Assembly: GCA_937996795.1 (NCBI GenBank) | Contig: CALKUH010000036.1 | Span: 28,606 to 92,605 of the forward strand | Reading direction: 5' to 3' | Length of the DNA: 64,000 nt | Source of the DNA: an uncultured Verrucomicrobiota bacterium | GTDB taxonomy: Bacteria; Verrucomicrobiota; Kiritimatiellia; CAIVKH01 | Shown here: piece after piece, positions 25,939 through 35,376 of the stretch | How the letters are laid out: the number at the start of each line of letters is the position of its first letter | Numbering within the stretch: position 1 is the stretch's first letter | Made by a program: the position numbers and the translations under genes | The notes under the pieces: model-generated | Told to the model about the DNA's origin: nothing | Database searches by the model: none | Seen by the model: only the letters and a program-made list of their open reading frames with translations

Positions 25939-27011
25939 TCGGGCGCTGGTGGGCACGTGCGTGTGCGGCGCGGCGCGGCGCCTCCGCGCGCCCGGCAACG
26001 GGTGCGCCCGCCGTCTATTATGGCGTGCCGCGCATGGCCCGGCCCACGGAGCATGCCTTCGGCGGAACGGTGAAGTTCCAATCGCTGCAGGGCCTGTTTC
26101 CGAATTCGCCCGGGGACTTCAACCTCATCTATCTCGTCAGCAGCGGGATCCCGCCCGCGGCGGCCCACCTTGTCCGCGCGGCGAAGCGGAGGGGGGCGCG
26201 TTTCGTGTGGAACCAGAACGGCGTTGGATTCGCCGCGTGGCACGGGCCGGGTTGGGAGCGCGTGAATGAGCCGATGCGGGCGTTGATCGGTCTCGCGGAT
26301 CACGTGTTCTACCAAAGTGAATTCTGCCGGCGCGCCGCGGATCGCTTTGTCGCCGCGTCGGCCTGTCCATCCGAGGTGCTCTACAACGCCGTCGATACGC
26401 GCTTTTTTGTCCCGCCCGCGCAGGTTGCCCGCCCGCTGACGTTGCTTGCGGCGGGCAGTCACTGGCAATGGCACCGCGTGCAGGTTGCGATTGATGCGCT
26501 GGCCGAGGTTCGGCGGGCCGAGCCGGACGCGCGGCTGGTGCTCGCCGGCCGTTTTTGCTGGGAGGAGGAATCGGCCGCCAGGCGCCGCGTGCATGACCAC
26601 GCCCGCGCGAGGGGTGTCGCGGAGGCCGTGGAGGTGCAGGGCGCATATCCGCAGGCCGAGGCGCCGCGCATCCTGGGACAGGGCGATATCCTCGTGCATG
26701 CGAAGTGCAACGATCCCTGCCCGACGCTGGTCCTTGAGGCGATGGCGTGCGGCCTGCCCGTGGTGCATTCCGCGAGCGGGGGCACGCCGGAACTGGTGGG
26801 CGATGCCGGGATCGGCGTGGCGTCGCGCGTCGATTGGGAGGTCCATGAACCGCCGCCGCCAGGCGAGGTCGCCGCCGCCGTGCTGGCGCTCGCGGGCGAC
26901 CTGCCGGGTCGTCGCGTGCGCGCGCGTGAACGCGCGCTCCGGTTTGATGTGGAGCCGTGGCGCCGCCGCCACCGCGAGGTGTTTGAGTCGCTGATGAGGA
27001 GTTCGCCATGA
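25935..27011 (+). CDS. Family 4 glycosyltransferase
   Basis: The 358-residue GT-B protein has NAVDTRFFVPPAQVARPLTL at the domain junction, then LLAAGSHWQWHRVQVAID. It carries HAKCNDPCPTLVLEAMACGL, with the C-P-T-L-V-L-E-A-M-A form of the E-x7-E donor motif region. The start ATG 25935 overlaps the upstream stop by 4 bp. The N-terminus before VYYGVPRMARPTEHAFGGT is short and basic. It is probably a cytoplasmic sugar transferase of the glycan pathway. Confidence 0.85.
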   Translation: MIGRWWARACAARRGASARPATGAPAVYYGVPRMARPTEHAFGGTVKFQSLQGLFPNSPGDFNLIYLVSSGIPPAAAHLVRAAKRRGARFVWNQNGVGFAAWHGPGWERVNEPMRALIGLADHVFYQSEFCRRAADRFVAASACPSEVLYNAVDTRFFVPPAQVARPLTLLAAGSHWQWHRVQVAIDALAEVRRAEPDARLVLAGRFCWEEESAARRRVHDHARARGVAEAVEVQGAYPQAEAPRILGQGDILVHAKCNDPCPTLVLEAMACGLPVVHSASGGTPELVGDAGIGVASRVDWEVHEPPPPGEVAAAVLALAGDLPGRRVRARERALRFDVEPWRRRHREVFESLMRSSP

Positions 27012-28030
27012 TCCCCACGCTGCCCCGCGTCACGCTGGCGTTCCTGAGCTGGAACCGCCTGCACTACCTGAAGGCGACGCTGGAGTCCGCACGGACGTGC
27101 ATCCAGTATCCGAACCTCGAATGGATCGTATCCGACAACGAGTCGGACGAGCCCGGTTTGCGGGCGTATCTCGAAAGCTGCTCGTGGATCCAGCACAAAT
27201 GGTTCAAGAAGCAGACGCACGCCGCCGCGATGAATGAACTCGTCGCGCGCGCGACGGGGGACTACATCCTGATCTGGCCGGAGGACGTGCAGTTCACCGT
27301 GCGTGGCGATTGGATGGTGGACCTCGTGGAGCTGCTGGGCCGCCATGAGTGGCTGGGCAGTCTTTGCCTCGACTACATGAGACGTGCGACGCTGGAATCC
27401 ATTTTCTCGCCGTCCCCGCTGGCGCAGCGGCATCGCTGGATGGACGAGGCGCTGCGCTACCGCGCGAACTTCCGCCGCTCCCGCATCGTCCGATCCTCAA
27501 GGGGGTTCGCGCTGCGCAGTTTCGGGTGGACGAAGCAGGGGATCTGCGGATCGGGCATCCCGTCGCTGACGCGCACGGAGGTGTGGCGCGCGCTGGGGCC
27601 GTGGCGCACGGCTGACGGCCCGACGCGCCTCATTGACTCCTCCCTCGGCGCCGAGGACGACATGGTCCAGCGCTTCTACCGCTCGCGCCGCCCGCTGCAG
27701 GGCGCCACGCCGCTCATCCCGGTGGCGGCGGACATCATCACCGACCCGACTGGATGCAAGGCCAAGGTGCGCGGCCGCCACCGCTTCGGCGTGTATATGC
27801 CGCCGCAGCAGGGCGATTTCTACTATCGGATCCGCGATCTCGCGGAGATGCCGAAGCCGATGGGGGATCGTCCTCTCAATTTCGCGGAGGGCGTGGAACC
27901 GATGGGCTTCCACATCCCCGTCGATGCGCAGGGCGACCGCCTCAAGAGTTCGATCAATCTGTCGGTTGCCTTCGACCTCACGACCCAGTCGCCGGTGCCG
28001 TATCCGCTCACCCTTCCGCCCCGCAAATGA
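27008..28030 (+). CDS. Family 2 glycosyltransferase
   Basis: The 340-residue protein begins VTLAFLSWNRLHYLKATLES. It has WIVSDNESDEPG, NELVARATGDYILIWPEDVQ and a long C-terminal extension of about 200 residues. The usual D-x-D is replaced by W-P-E-D, a form seen in divergent GT2 proteins, so catalysis with this site is plausible but unproven. It is linked by 4-bp overlaps to its neighbours. Confidence 0.8.
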   Translation: MIPTLPRVTLAFLSWNRLHYLKATLESARTCIQYPNLEWIVSDNESDEPGLRAYLESCSWIQHKWFKKQTHAAAMNELVARATGDYILIWPEDVQFTVRGDWMVDLVELLGRHEWLGSLCLDYMRRATLESIFSPSPLAQRHRWMDEALRYRANFRRSRIVRSSRGFALRSFGWTKQGICGSGIPSLTRTEVWRALGPWRTADGPTRLIDSSLGAEDDMVQRFYRSRRPLQGATPLIPVAADIITDPTGCKAKVRGRHRFGVYMPPQQGDFYYRIRDLAEMPKPMGDRPLNFAEGVEPMGFHIPVDAQGDRLKSSINLSVAFDLTTQSPVPYPLTLPPRK

Positions 28031-29085
28031 AGCCGGACCTGGTCAGCGTGCTGCTTCCCGTGCGAAACGGCGCGGCCCACCTCGAGACCGCGTTGCGGAG
28101 TGTGCTGGCGCAGTCGCATCGCGCGCTGGAGGTGCTGGTGCTGGACGACGCCTCAAGCGACGGCAGCGGCGACATCGCGGCGGCGGTGAAGGATTCGCGT
28201 GTGCGCGTGGTGCGCTTCGATGCGCCGCAGGGACTGGGCCGCGTGCTGAACCGCGGCTGGGAACTGGCGGAGGGCGAATTCATTGCGCGGATGGACGCGG
28301 ATGATGTGTGCGAGCCGGACCGCTTCGCGGTGCAGGTTGACCTGTTGCGCCGGCGACCGGCGCTTGCGGGTTGCGGTTCCTGGATACGCGTGATCGGGGC
28401 CGGTCGTCCCTTCCTCGCACGGTATCCGGTCGGCGAGCACACGCTGCGCGCCTATGCGCTGTTTGACAATCCGCTGGCGCATCCGTCGGTGTGCCTGCGC
28501 CGCGCCGCGTTTGAGCGGGCCGGGCTTCGGTATGACGAGGCTGCGCGCGCCGCGCAGGATTATGATCTGTGGGCCCGCGCCTTGGAGGTGCTGCCGCTCG
28601 ACAATGTGCCGCGCGCGCTGCTTCGCTACCGGCAGCATGCGGCGGCGGTGACGGCGCAGCGCGCCGCGGAATCCGACGCGCGCATCGCGGAGATCCAGCG
28701 CGGACTGCTGGCGCGGCTGGGCATCGGGACCGATGCCGGCGAGCTGGCGTTTCACCGGCTTGTCGGGCATGGCGTCGCGATGGCGACGGAAGAGGAATGC
28801 ACGCGCGCGGAGCGCTGGCTTGAGCGCCTCGTGTGCGCCAATCGCGATGCGCGGGTGTATGATGAAGAGGGCATGCCGCGCGCCGCGGGATTCGTCTGGC
28901 TGCGCATCGCGCTCAACTCGGCGCGGGTTGGACGGTGGGCGGCGGTGCGCTATCGCGCCTCCGCATGTTCCGCCTGGCACCGGCCCGACTGGCGCGAGCG
29001 CCTGCAACTCGAAGCGGCGAGCCGCCTGGCGTTCGTTCGGTCGACGGGCGGGCGCCGGCCGGGTACAAGGGGTGTATCGCCATGA
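28027..29085 (+). CDS. Family 2 glycosyltransferase
   Basis: The 352-residue protein starts MKPDLVSVLLPVRNGAAHLE. It has VLDDASSDGSGD, GRVLNRGWELAEGEFIARMDADDVCEP in two adjoining parts (the DADD metal site) and a QDYDLWARAL acceptor-side motif common to WcaA/HyaD-like enzymes. The C-terminal 120 residues are helical and not conserved with other family members in this window. It is part of the coupled chain. Confidence 0.9.
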   Translation: MKPDLVSVLLPVRNGAAHLETALRSVLAQSHRALEVLVLDDASSDGSGDIAAAVKDSRVRVVRFDAPQGLGRVLNRGWELAEGEFIARMDADDVCEPDRFAVQVDLLRRRPALAGCGSWIRVIGAGRPFLARYPVGEHTLRAYALFDNPLAHPSVCLRRAAFERAGLRYDEAARAAQDYDLWARALEVLPLDNVPRALLRYRQHAAAVTAQRAAESDARIAEIQRGLLARLGIGTDAGELAFHRLVGHGVAMATEEECTRAERWLERLVCANRDARVYDEEGMPRAAGFVWLRIALNSARVGRWAAVRYRASACSAWHRPDWRERLQLEAASRLAFVRSTGGRRPGTRGVSP

Positions 29086-30077
29086 GCGCCGCACCCGAAC
29101 TGACGGTGGTGATTTGCACGCACAATCGTGCGCGGTATCTGCCCGCCTGTGTGCAGAGCCTGCTGGAGCAATCCCTTTCGCGCGCGCGGTATGAAATCCT
29201 CGTGGTGGACAATGCGTCCACCGATGAGACGGCGGCCCTCTGCCGCGCGTGGGTTGCAAGCGGCGACATTCGCTATGTGTTTGAGCCGGTGGCGGGACTT
29301 TCGCAGGCGCGCAACACGGGTTGTCGCGAGGCGCGCGGGCGCTATGTGGGATATCTCGATGATGACGGGAAGGCGGCGAACGGCTGGTGTGCGGCGGCGC
29401 TGGAGGCGTTCGTGTCGGTGACGCCGCGGCCGGGGTGGGTGGGCGGTCCGATTGACCTCGACTGGCAGGCCGCGCCGCCTGCGTGGCTCGATGCGGAGTT
29501 GCAGGAATGTCTCGGCCGGCTTGATGCCGGGCCCGTGGCGCGCTGGCTGGCGCCGCAGGAGCGCCTCGGCGGCGGGAATAGTGTGTATCCGCGCGAACTG
29601 CTGGAACAGGTCGGTGGATTCGACACGCGCCTGGGCCGCAAAAATAACCTCCTGCTGTCGGGCGAGGAGACGCAACTGCAGCGCCGCCTGGAAGCCGCCG
29701 GCCATCGTCTTTATTACACGCCCGGCATGCGCATGCTGCATGCCGTTCCGCCGGAGCGGGTGGCGCCCGCGTTTTTCCAGCGCCGCTATTTCTGGGGCGG
29801 CATCACGGATGAACTGATCCGCCGTTCGCTGGCGGAGCGCGGCCACGCCGCCGCCGCGCCGCTTCCGTCCGCCGCGTCCGCGGGTCGCGTGGGACGATGG
29901 GCCACGGTTGGGCGCCTGCTCCGACACACGTCGGCCGCGCTCGGCCTGGCCTCGCAAGGGAATCGGATTCGCGGTCGCATTTACTGGGCTTATGTGCTTG
30001 GCCGCCTGAGCGGAATTCGTCGATGGCACCGCGACGCGGAAGCGCGGGCCTCCGTGCGGGAGCTGGCATCCGGATGA
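29082..30077 (+). CDS. Family 2 glycosyltransferase
   Basis: The 331-residue protein has LTVVICTHNRARYLPACVQS, VVDNASTDETAAL and GYLDDDGKAANGW, where D-D-D forms the metal site. An EETQLQRRLEAAGHRLYYTP segment matches the E-D-x-E/D acceptor region of the family. The C-terminal 90 residues are Arg- and Ala-rich with no clear domain. ATG 29082 overlaps the previous stop by 4 bp. Confidence 0.9.
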   Translation: MSAAPELTVVICTHNRARYLPACVQSLLEQSLSRARYEILVVDNASTDETAALCRAWVASGDIRYVFEPVAGLSQARNTGCREARGRYVGYLDDDGKAANGWCAAALEAFVSVTPRPGWVGGPIDLDWQAAPPAWLDAELQECLGRLDAGPVARWLAPQERLGGGNSVYPRELLEQVGGFDTRLGRKNNLLLSGEETQLQRRLEAAGHRLYYTPGMRMLHAVPPERVAPAFFQRRYFWGGITDELIRRSLAERGHAAAAPLPSAASAGRVGRWATVGRLLRHTSAALGLASQGNRIRGRIYWAYVLGRLSGIRRWHRDAEARASVRELASG

Positions 30078-31087
30078 TCGGCGCCGATCCAACGCGTCTG
30101 GCGCGCGAGGGGCGCGGGTCCGTTCAACTCGACGCCCCCGCGCTGTCGGTGGTCATCCCCACGCACCGGCGGCTCGACACGTTGCCGCGTGTCCTCGATG
30201 AAGTCCTCGCGCAAGCGGCCACGGTCGCGGGCGGCGCGGAGGTGTGGGTGTGCGATGACGCGTCGGGTGACGGAACGGACGAGGCGCTGGCGCGTGTGGC
30301 GGCGAAGGCGAGCACGCCGTTCGGGTGGCTCTCCTTCGCGCGGAATCACGGCCCGGCGTGCGCGCGCAATGCCGCGATGGCCCGTGCGCGGGGGGGGGCG
30401 CTGCTGCTGCTGGGTGACGATACGGTTCCCGCGCCGGGCCTTTTGGAACGCCATGCGGCGCATCATGCCGCGCATCCGGAGGAGACGTCGGGCCTGCTCG
30501 GATTCTGCTCGTGGCCCCGCGAACTCGCCGCCGATCCGTTTCTCGCTTGGTTGGAGCAGGGGGGGCGCCGCTATTTCTTTAACTATCGCGACCTGCCGGA
30601 CGGCGGTGTGGTGTCGGGCATGTTCTTCTATACCTGCAATGTGTCATTCAAACGCGCGCTGGTGGCTCGGGCCGGCGGATTTGATGAGAGCTTCCCGTTC
30701 GCGTCGCACGAAGACCTGGAGCTGGGCATGCGGTTGGAACGCGCCGGGATGCGCCTCGTGTTTGACCGCGGGGCGCGGGTGGAACACTGGCACCGGCTCA
30801 CGCTCGACGGCACGGTGCGCCGGATTTACCGCATGGGCTATTCATCCGTGAATTTCTGGAAACGTGTCCCGGATTCCTCCGGCGTCGCGAAACGCATCGC
30901 GCGTTCGTTCCTGACGGCGGCGGCGGGCACTCCGCTTGCGCGATGCGCGGTGCGTCGCGCCGCGACCGGCGCGTGGTCGCCGCCGGCCGCGTGCTGGCTC
31001 CGCGTGCTGGACTTCGCGTATTGGTGTGGCGCGGCGGATGGACGGCGCGGGCGTGTGGATGAGCAGCTCGCCGGAGGTGCGCGATGA
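30074..31087 (+). CDS. Family 2 glycosyltransferase
   Basis: The 337-residue protein has an N-terminal tail of about 24 residues before LSVVIPTHRRLDTLPRVLDE. It then has VCDDASGDGTDEAL, NHGPACARNAAMARARGGAL, LLGDDTVPAPG (the D-D-x metal site) and FASHEDLELGMRLERAGMRL, a strong match to the E-D-x-E-L-G-x-R-L acceptor motif of GT2 enzymes. It is the last glycosyltransferase before the membrane protein at 31084 and is coupled to it by a 4-bp overlap. Confidence 0.9.
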   Translation: MIGADPTRLAREGRGSVQLDAPALSVVIPTHRRLDTLPRVLDEVLAQAATVAGGAEVWVCDDASGDGTDEALARVAAKASTPFGWLSFARNHGPACARNAAMARARGGALLLLGDDTVPAPGLLERHAAHHAAHPEETSGLLGFCSWPRELAADPFLAWLEQGGRRYFFNYRDLPDGGVVSGMFFYTCNVSFKRALVARAGGFDESFPFASHEDLELGMRLERAGMRLVFDRGARVEHWHRLTLDGTVRRIYRMGYSSVNFWKRVPDSSGVAKRIARSFLTAAAGTPLARCAVRRAATGAWSPPAACWLRVLDFAYWCGAADGRRGRVDEQLAGGAR

Positions 31088-32982
31088 GTCTCCTGCTGGA
31101 AGCGCTGTGGGTGCAGTTCCTGTTGCTGGCGTGTTATGTCGTGCCGCCGTTTCTCGCATTCCGCCTCTGGCGCGCGCGCGGCCTCACGCCCTGGTTGATG
31201 GGCATCGCGGGCGCGATGTGCCTGCAAAGCGCGTTGGGGTGGGTGTGGAACCAGTTTGCGCCGGGTCCGCTCTGGATGCAGCCGTTCGCGTATGCCCTCG
31301 TGTGGCTGGCCGTGGCGGGCGTGGTGCGTGCGCCGCCCGGTGACGATGCCGCGGATGCGCCGGATCGCTGGTTGTGGATCCTGCTGGCGCTGGCCTTCGC
31401 GCTGCGCCTGGTCGATCCGCTGCGCACGGCGGCGCTCGGCCAGTCGGATGCCTACAGCCACTGGCAATTCCTCTTCGATGTCGTGGAGAAGGGGCGCGTG
31501 CGAAACGCCGTGTATCCGCCGGGCTATCACTGGGTGCTCGGCCTGCCGACGATGCTGGGCGGAATGGATCCCTATCTGATGGCGCGCTTTGGCGGCGCTT
31601 TTGCGGGCACGCTGCTCGTCGCGGCGCTGTATGCGCTCGCGGAGCGGATGGCGGGACGGACCACCGCCCGATGGGCCGCGTGGTTCGCCGGGTTGTGTCC
31701 CGCGGCCTGGTGGTTGATCAAAACAGGCGTGGGCGTGTTCCCAAACCAATTCGGCCTCCTGCTGCTGGCCTGCGCGTGGCTGGCGTATCTCCGGTGGATG
31801 TCGTCGCCGGCGAGGCGTGCACCCTTGTTCCTCGTGATGGTGGTGGCCGGGCTGGCCACGGCCACGCCGATGTTTCTGATTGATGTCGCGCTGGCGCTGG
31901 GGTTGCACCAGGCGCTCCTGCTGCTGCGCGCTTCGTCGACGGAGCGACGGCGCGCGTTCCTTTTGTTGGGACTCGGCGTGGCGAGCGCACTTCCACTGCT
32001 CTTCCTGTTCATGCGCGGGGGAGCGGACTCGCTGCGGCATACCGTCGTCGCGCTGACGGGCGCGCTTCCGCCCCGGACCGGGGATGCGGCGTTCACCGTG
32101 GCGGAGTTGCTCGGCGTGCTGGCTCGGGATTTCTTCTCCGTCAAGCGGTCCGGTTTGGGTTCCCCGCTGTTCAGCGCGGCCTCGGCTGTGCTCGCGGCGC
32201 TGTTCGCCGCCGGCTTGGCGGCCTCGCTGCGCCGGCATCGGACGGACGCGGCGTTGCTCTCGCTGTGGGGGCTGCTGGCGGCGTTGCAGACCGGGTGGGG
32301 CGTGTTGCAGTTTGAACAGTACCAGCGCGCGGGCTGGCAATTGATGATGGCGGTGGCGCTGCTGGTGGGATGGATCGCACACCGACTCCCGGGCGCGCGC
32401 GGGCTGCCGGTCGCCGGGCTGGCCGCGCTCGTCACGGCGGGTTCATTTGTCCTGTATCCGCGCCATCAACTGCTCCACAGCGCGGCGGAACCGGAACTCG
32501 TCACCTTCCTGCGCGCCGTGGCGCGCGAACAGCGCATCGCCCACGGCAAAACGCCGGCGCGGGTGATCGCGACGCCCCGCCTTCCCGACGGGATGATGCT
32601 GCACGCGCGGCGCGGCCTTACGATTCTCGCCCGGCGCTATACCGGCTTCACGCGCGGGCAGGGGGATCCGGTGTATGCGGCGCTCGGCCACCGGGAGGGG
32701 ACCGAAATCCGGCCGCTCGGAACGGGTGCGCCGCCGGAACTGAATCCGCGCCGCCAGTATCTCCTCATCCGCGACGAAGCGCCCCCGCCGCCCGCGGGAT
32801 TGTCGGCCCGGCTGAACGCAGCCCTCGCCGCGATGGCCGCGCCCCGCCCCGAGCGCATCGCCGCCGCGCACCGGGAACTGGACGGGATTCTCGCGGGAGT
32901 GGACCCCGCGCAGTGGACGGTCCATCGCCACGCAATCACCCCCGCGCTGGAGGTGTATCTGCTTCTGCCCCGCGAGCCTTGA
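31084..32982 (+). CDS. Polytopic membrane protein, GT-C-like
   Basis: The 632-residue protein starts MSLLLEALWVQFLLLACYVV and has about a dozen hydrophobic helices up to residue 450. A first-loop acidic segment, GQSDAYSHWQFLFDVV, is in the position of the catalytic loop of GT39/ArnT-like enzymes. A soluble C-terminal region of about 180 residues follows. It is the last gene of the coupled chain; the next gene starts 54 bp later. It probably works in the inner membrane on polyprenyl-linked sugars (inference). Confidence 0.75.
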   Translation: MSLLLEALWVQFLLLACYVVPPFLAFRLWRARGLTPWLMGIAGAMCLQSALGWVWNQFAPGPLWMQPFAYALVWLAVAGVVRAPPGDDAADAPDRWLWILLALAFALRLVDPLRTAALGQSDAYSHWQFLFDVVEKGRVRNAVYPPGYHWVLGLPTMLGGMDPYLMARFGGAFAGTLLVAALYALAERMAGRTTARWAAWFAGLCPAAWWLIKTGVGVFPNQFGLLLLACAWLAYLRWMSSPARRAPLFLVMVVAGLATATPMFLIDVALALGLHQALLLLRASSTERRRAFLLLGLGVASALPLLFLFMRGGADSLRHTVVALTGALPPRTGDAAFTVAELLGVLARDFFSVKRSGLGSPLFSAASAVLAALFAAGLAASLRRHRTDAALLSLWGLLAALQTGWGVLQFEQYQRAGWQLMMAVALLVGWIAHRLPGARGLPVAGLAALVTAGSFVLYPRHQLLHSAAEPELVTFLRAVAREQRIAHGKTPARVIATPRLPDGMMLHARRGLTILARRYTGFTRGQGDPVYAALGHREGTEIRPLGTGAPPELNPRRQYLLIRDEAPPPPAGLSARLNAALAAMAAPRPERIAAAHRELDGILAGVDPAQWTVHRHAITPALEVYLLLPREP

Positions 32983-33036
32983 GGCTTTTACGCCCGCGCG
33001 GATTCGGGTACACCTCTGCCGTTTACGCACAACGGC

Positions 33037-35376
33037 ATGCCCACATCCCTCGTCAATTTCGCGCTCTCGCTGATCGCCCTCGCGTTGCTCTGCGCGGGGC
33101 TGTGGTGGAGCGTGGGCCGGGTGTGGCGCGACGGTTGGCGTCGCCTGGCCGGGCAATCGCGCGTGCGCGTCGCGCTGGCGGCGCTGGCCGCGTTGTTTGC
33201 CATCCAACTGCTGCGGCCGCACCAGGACACGTTCGTGGGCCTCGACACTTCGTGCTATCGCCTCATGACGCACGCCCTGCACGCGGGGCGTCCGTTGCTC
33301 GGGCCGGATGAGGTCCTCCTCGAAGCGCCGCGCGAGATTCGCAATGCGTTCCTCTTGATGCCGGACATGCGGTGGCGCAATTCGCGCGACCGATCCTTCG
33401 AGGTGATGTCGCTGCAGAACGGCCATACGCAGCCGTTTTTTTATCCGCTCCTCCCGCTCGCCGCCTCGGGCTTCGACCATCTCGTGCCGGGCGCCGCCGC
33501 GGATTATTTTCTCCCGCTGGCCGGCGTCTTCTGCGTCGCCGCCCTGCTGGTCGCCGCCGCGGCGCGGGGCGGGGGATGGGGACTCGCCGCCGCCGCCGCG
33601 GTCCTGATCGGCTCGCCGTTCCCGGCGTGGTTTTTTCGCGGCTATTTCCCCGAGGCGCTCGGGGCGATGTTGCTTGCGGGCGCTGTGCTGGATCGTCCGG
33701 CTGCGCTGACCGCGCGCGCCTTCTTTCCACTCGGCCTCGCGGTGAGCCTGCATCCGCTGCTGGTCGTCCTTGCGATTCCCATCGCCGGATGGCGCGGGTT
33801 CACCACCCCGGGGACGCGCCGCGACCTGCTTCGCGCCGCCGTCGGCGCGCTGGCCGGCCTGCTGCCGCTGTACGCGATGACACGCTGGATCTGCCAGCCC
33901 TACGGCCAGTTGCTCGACGTCGACATCCTGCTGCGAAACCTGCGCGTCAGCGGCGAGCATCGCGCGGTGATGGGCGCCGCGCTCGTCGCGGGTGTTATCG
34001 TGGTGGCGTGGACCGTCTTGCGCGCGGAACGCCGTCAGCGCCTGCTGGCCCGTGTCGAGCGGGCGCTCGCATCCCCGCGCGGGCGCTTGCTGTTCCTGCT
34101 GGTGGCGCTGGCGCCGCTTGCGGTGTCCCTGTTGCTGTCCGCGACGCGGGACCCCGTGTGGGTGGGCGCGCGCGAGTGGATGCGCGGCGTGGGCGCGGCG
34201 TGCGGGCTCCTGGTTGCGGCTGGCGCGGCGTGGCTTCTCCTTCGCGGTTCGCCGCGCTCCCGCCTGTGGATGCTCCTGCTCGCCGCCTTGCTCCCCGTAT
34301 TCCTCTATCTGAAAGGAGTGGAGCAGGTGGGCCTCTGGAGCCAGCGCCGCCTTCTGCCGTGGCACCTCGCGCTGGTGGCGGGACTGATCCCGGCGGCCGC
34401 GGCCTTTCGCAGCGCACGTGTTTCGGCCTTGCTGGCCGGTGGCGTGCCCCGCGCGCTCGCGGCCGGCCTGCTCCTGCTGGCGGCGATTGCCAATGCCGCG
34501 CGCTGGCCCGCTCCTTATCTCGCGCGCTTTGAGGCCGGTGCCGACGACTGGATCGGGCAATTGCGCGCGCGCAGCGAAGGGCGCCTGTTGTTTTTCGACT
34601 ATCACTCCTTCAGTTTCCCGCTCGCCGTGGATGGCCGCACGCGCGCGTTGGGATTGGGAAGTGGCGCCCATCGCGCGACGGGCGTTGTGATGCGCTGGTT
34701 GCGGGAGAAACTGGAATCGGAGCCGTTGTGGATCGCCACCGCGTACGCCAATCCCGGACTGGAGGACGGCATGCGCCTCGTTTCCGCCGGCATGGTATCG
34801 GCGGACGTCGAGCGCGTGCGCGCGCGGGCGCTGCTCCCGGCGGAGTCCTTCACGCGCCGGGTGGCGGTGGAGTTCCTCGACCCGCAACCGCTGCGCGGCG
34901 CGGAGCGCGCGGCGCTCCACAAGGTGTTCGACGGCGGGCCGCTGGCGCTGCGCGGGGAGTGGCTTCCTGATGTGCGCCGCCTCCAGCGCGGCGCCGAATC
35001 GCTGCCCGCGCAATGGAGCCGCGCGGGCAGTGCGGTGGTCGGGCCTGTGCCGGGGCCCGGAGAGGTCCTGCGCATTCGCGCGCAGGGCGTCAGCGGCGGG
35101 CGCAACCCCGCGCCGCGAACACTTTATCTTGAAGATGAACAGGGGCGCCGTTCGCCGCCCATGCCGTTTGGCGACGAATGGAACGACGTGCAGGTCCTGT
35201 GGTCGCCCGCGCCCGGCGTGGAGGGGCCGACGACCGTGTACCGGCTGCGGGTTGATGCGCTTTATGATCCCGCGTCGGACGGCTTGCGCGGTTACCCGCG
35301 CGATCTCGGGATGCTCCTCCATCGCATGGACATTGAGGTCATTCCCGCGCATACTGCGTCGCTATCGAATGAGTGA
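33037..35376 (+). CDS. Large polytopic membrane protein, GT-C-like, with periplasmic tail
   Basis: The 779-residue protein has an N-terminal helix (LVNFALSLIALALLCAGLW) and further helices to about residue 500. It has a first-loop segment FVGLDTSCYRLMTHALHAG with an acidic residue, and a soluble tail of about 250 residues containing VDGRTRALGLGSGAHRATG. The layout is like the other two-part membrane proteins in the window. It begins a new coupled run, overlapping the next GT2 gene by 8 bp. No catalytic family can be named with confidence. Confidence 0.7.
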   Translation: MPTSLVNFALSLIALALLCAGLWWSVGRVWRDGWRRLAGQSRVRVALAALAALFAIQLLRPHQDTFVGLDTSCYRLMTHALHAGRPLLGPDEVLLEAPREIRNAFLLMPDMRWRNSRDRSFEVMSLQNGHTQPFFYPLLPLAASGFDHLVPGAAADYFLPLAGVFCVAALLVAAAARGGGWGLAAAAAVLIGSPFPAWFFRGYFPEALGAMLLAGAVLDRPAALTARAFFPLGLAVSLHPLLVVLAIPIAGWRGFTTPGTRRDLLRAAVGALAGLLPLYAMTRWICQPYGQLLDVDILLRNLRVSGEHRAVMGAALVAGVIVVAWTVLRAERRQRLLARVERALASPRGRLLFLLVALAPLAVSLLLSATRDPVWVGAREWMRGVGAACGLLVAAGAAWLLLRGSPRSRLWMLLLAALLPVFLYLKGVEQVGLWSQRRLLPWHLALVAGLIPAAAAFRSARVSALLAGGVPRALAAGLLLLAAIANAARWPAPYLARFEAGADDWIGQLRARSEGRLLFFDYHSFSFPLAVDGRTRALGLGSGAHRATGVVMRWLREKLESEPLWIATAYANPGLEDGMRLVSAGMVSADVERVRARALLPAESFTRRVAVEFLDPQPLRGAERAALHKVFDGGPLALRGEWLPDVRRLQRGAESLPAQWSRAGSAVVGPVPGPGEVLRIRAQGVSGGRNPAPRTLYLEDEQGRRSPPMPFGDEWNDVQVLWSPAPGVEGPTTVYRLRVDALYDPASDGLRGYPRDLGMLLHRMDIEVIPAHTASLSNE

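Noticed and set aside
32443..35352. Very long minus-strand open frame antisense to the membrane protein gene
   Set aside because: It is a product of high GC and codon bias; the translation is rich in Arg, Gln and Gly with no domain, while the plus strand shows clear membrane helices.
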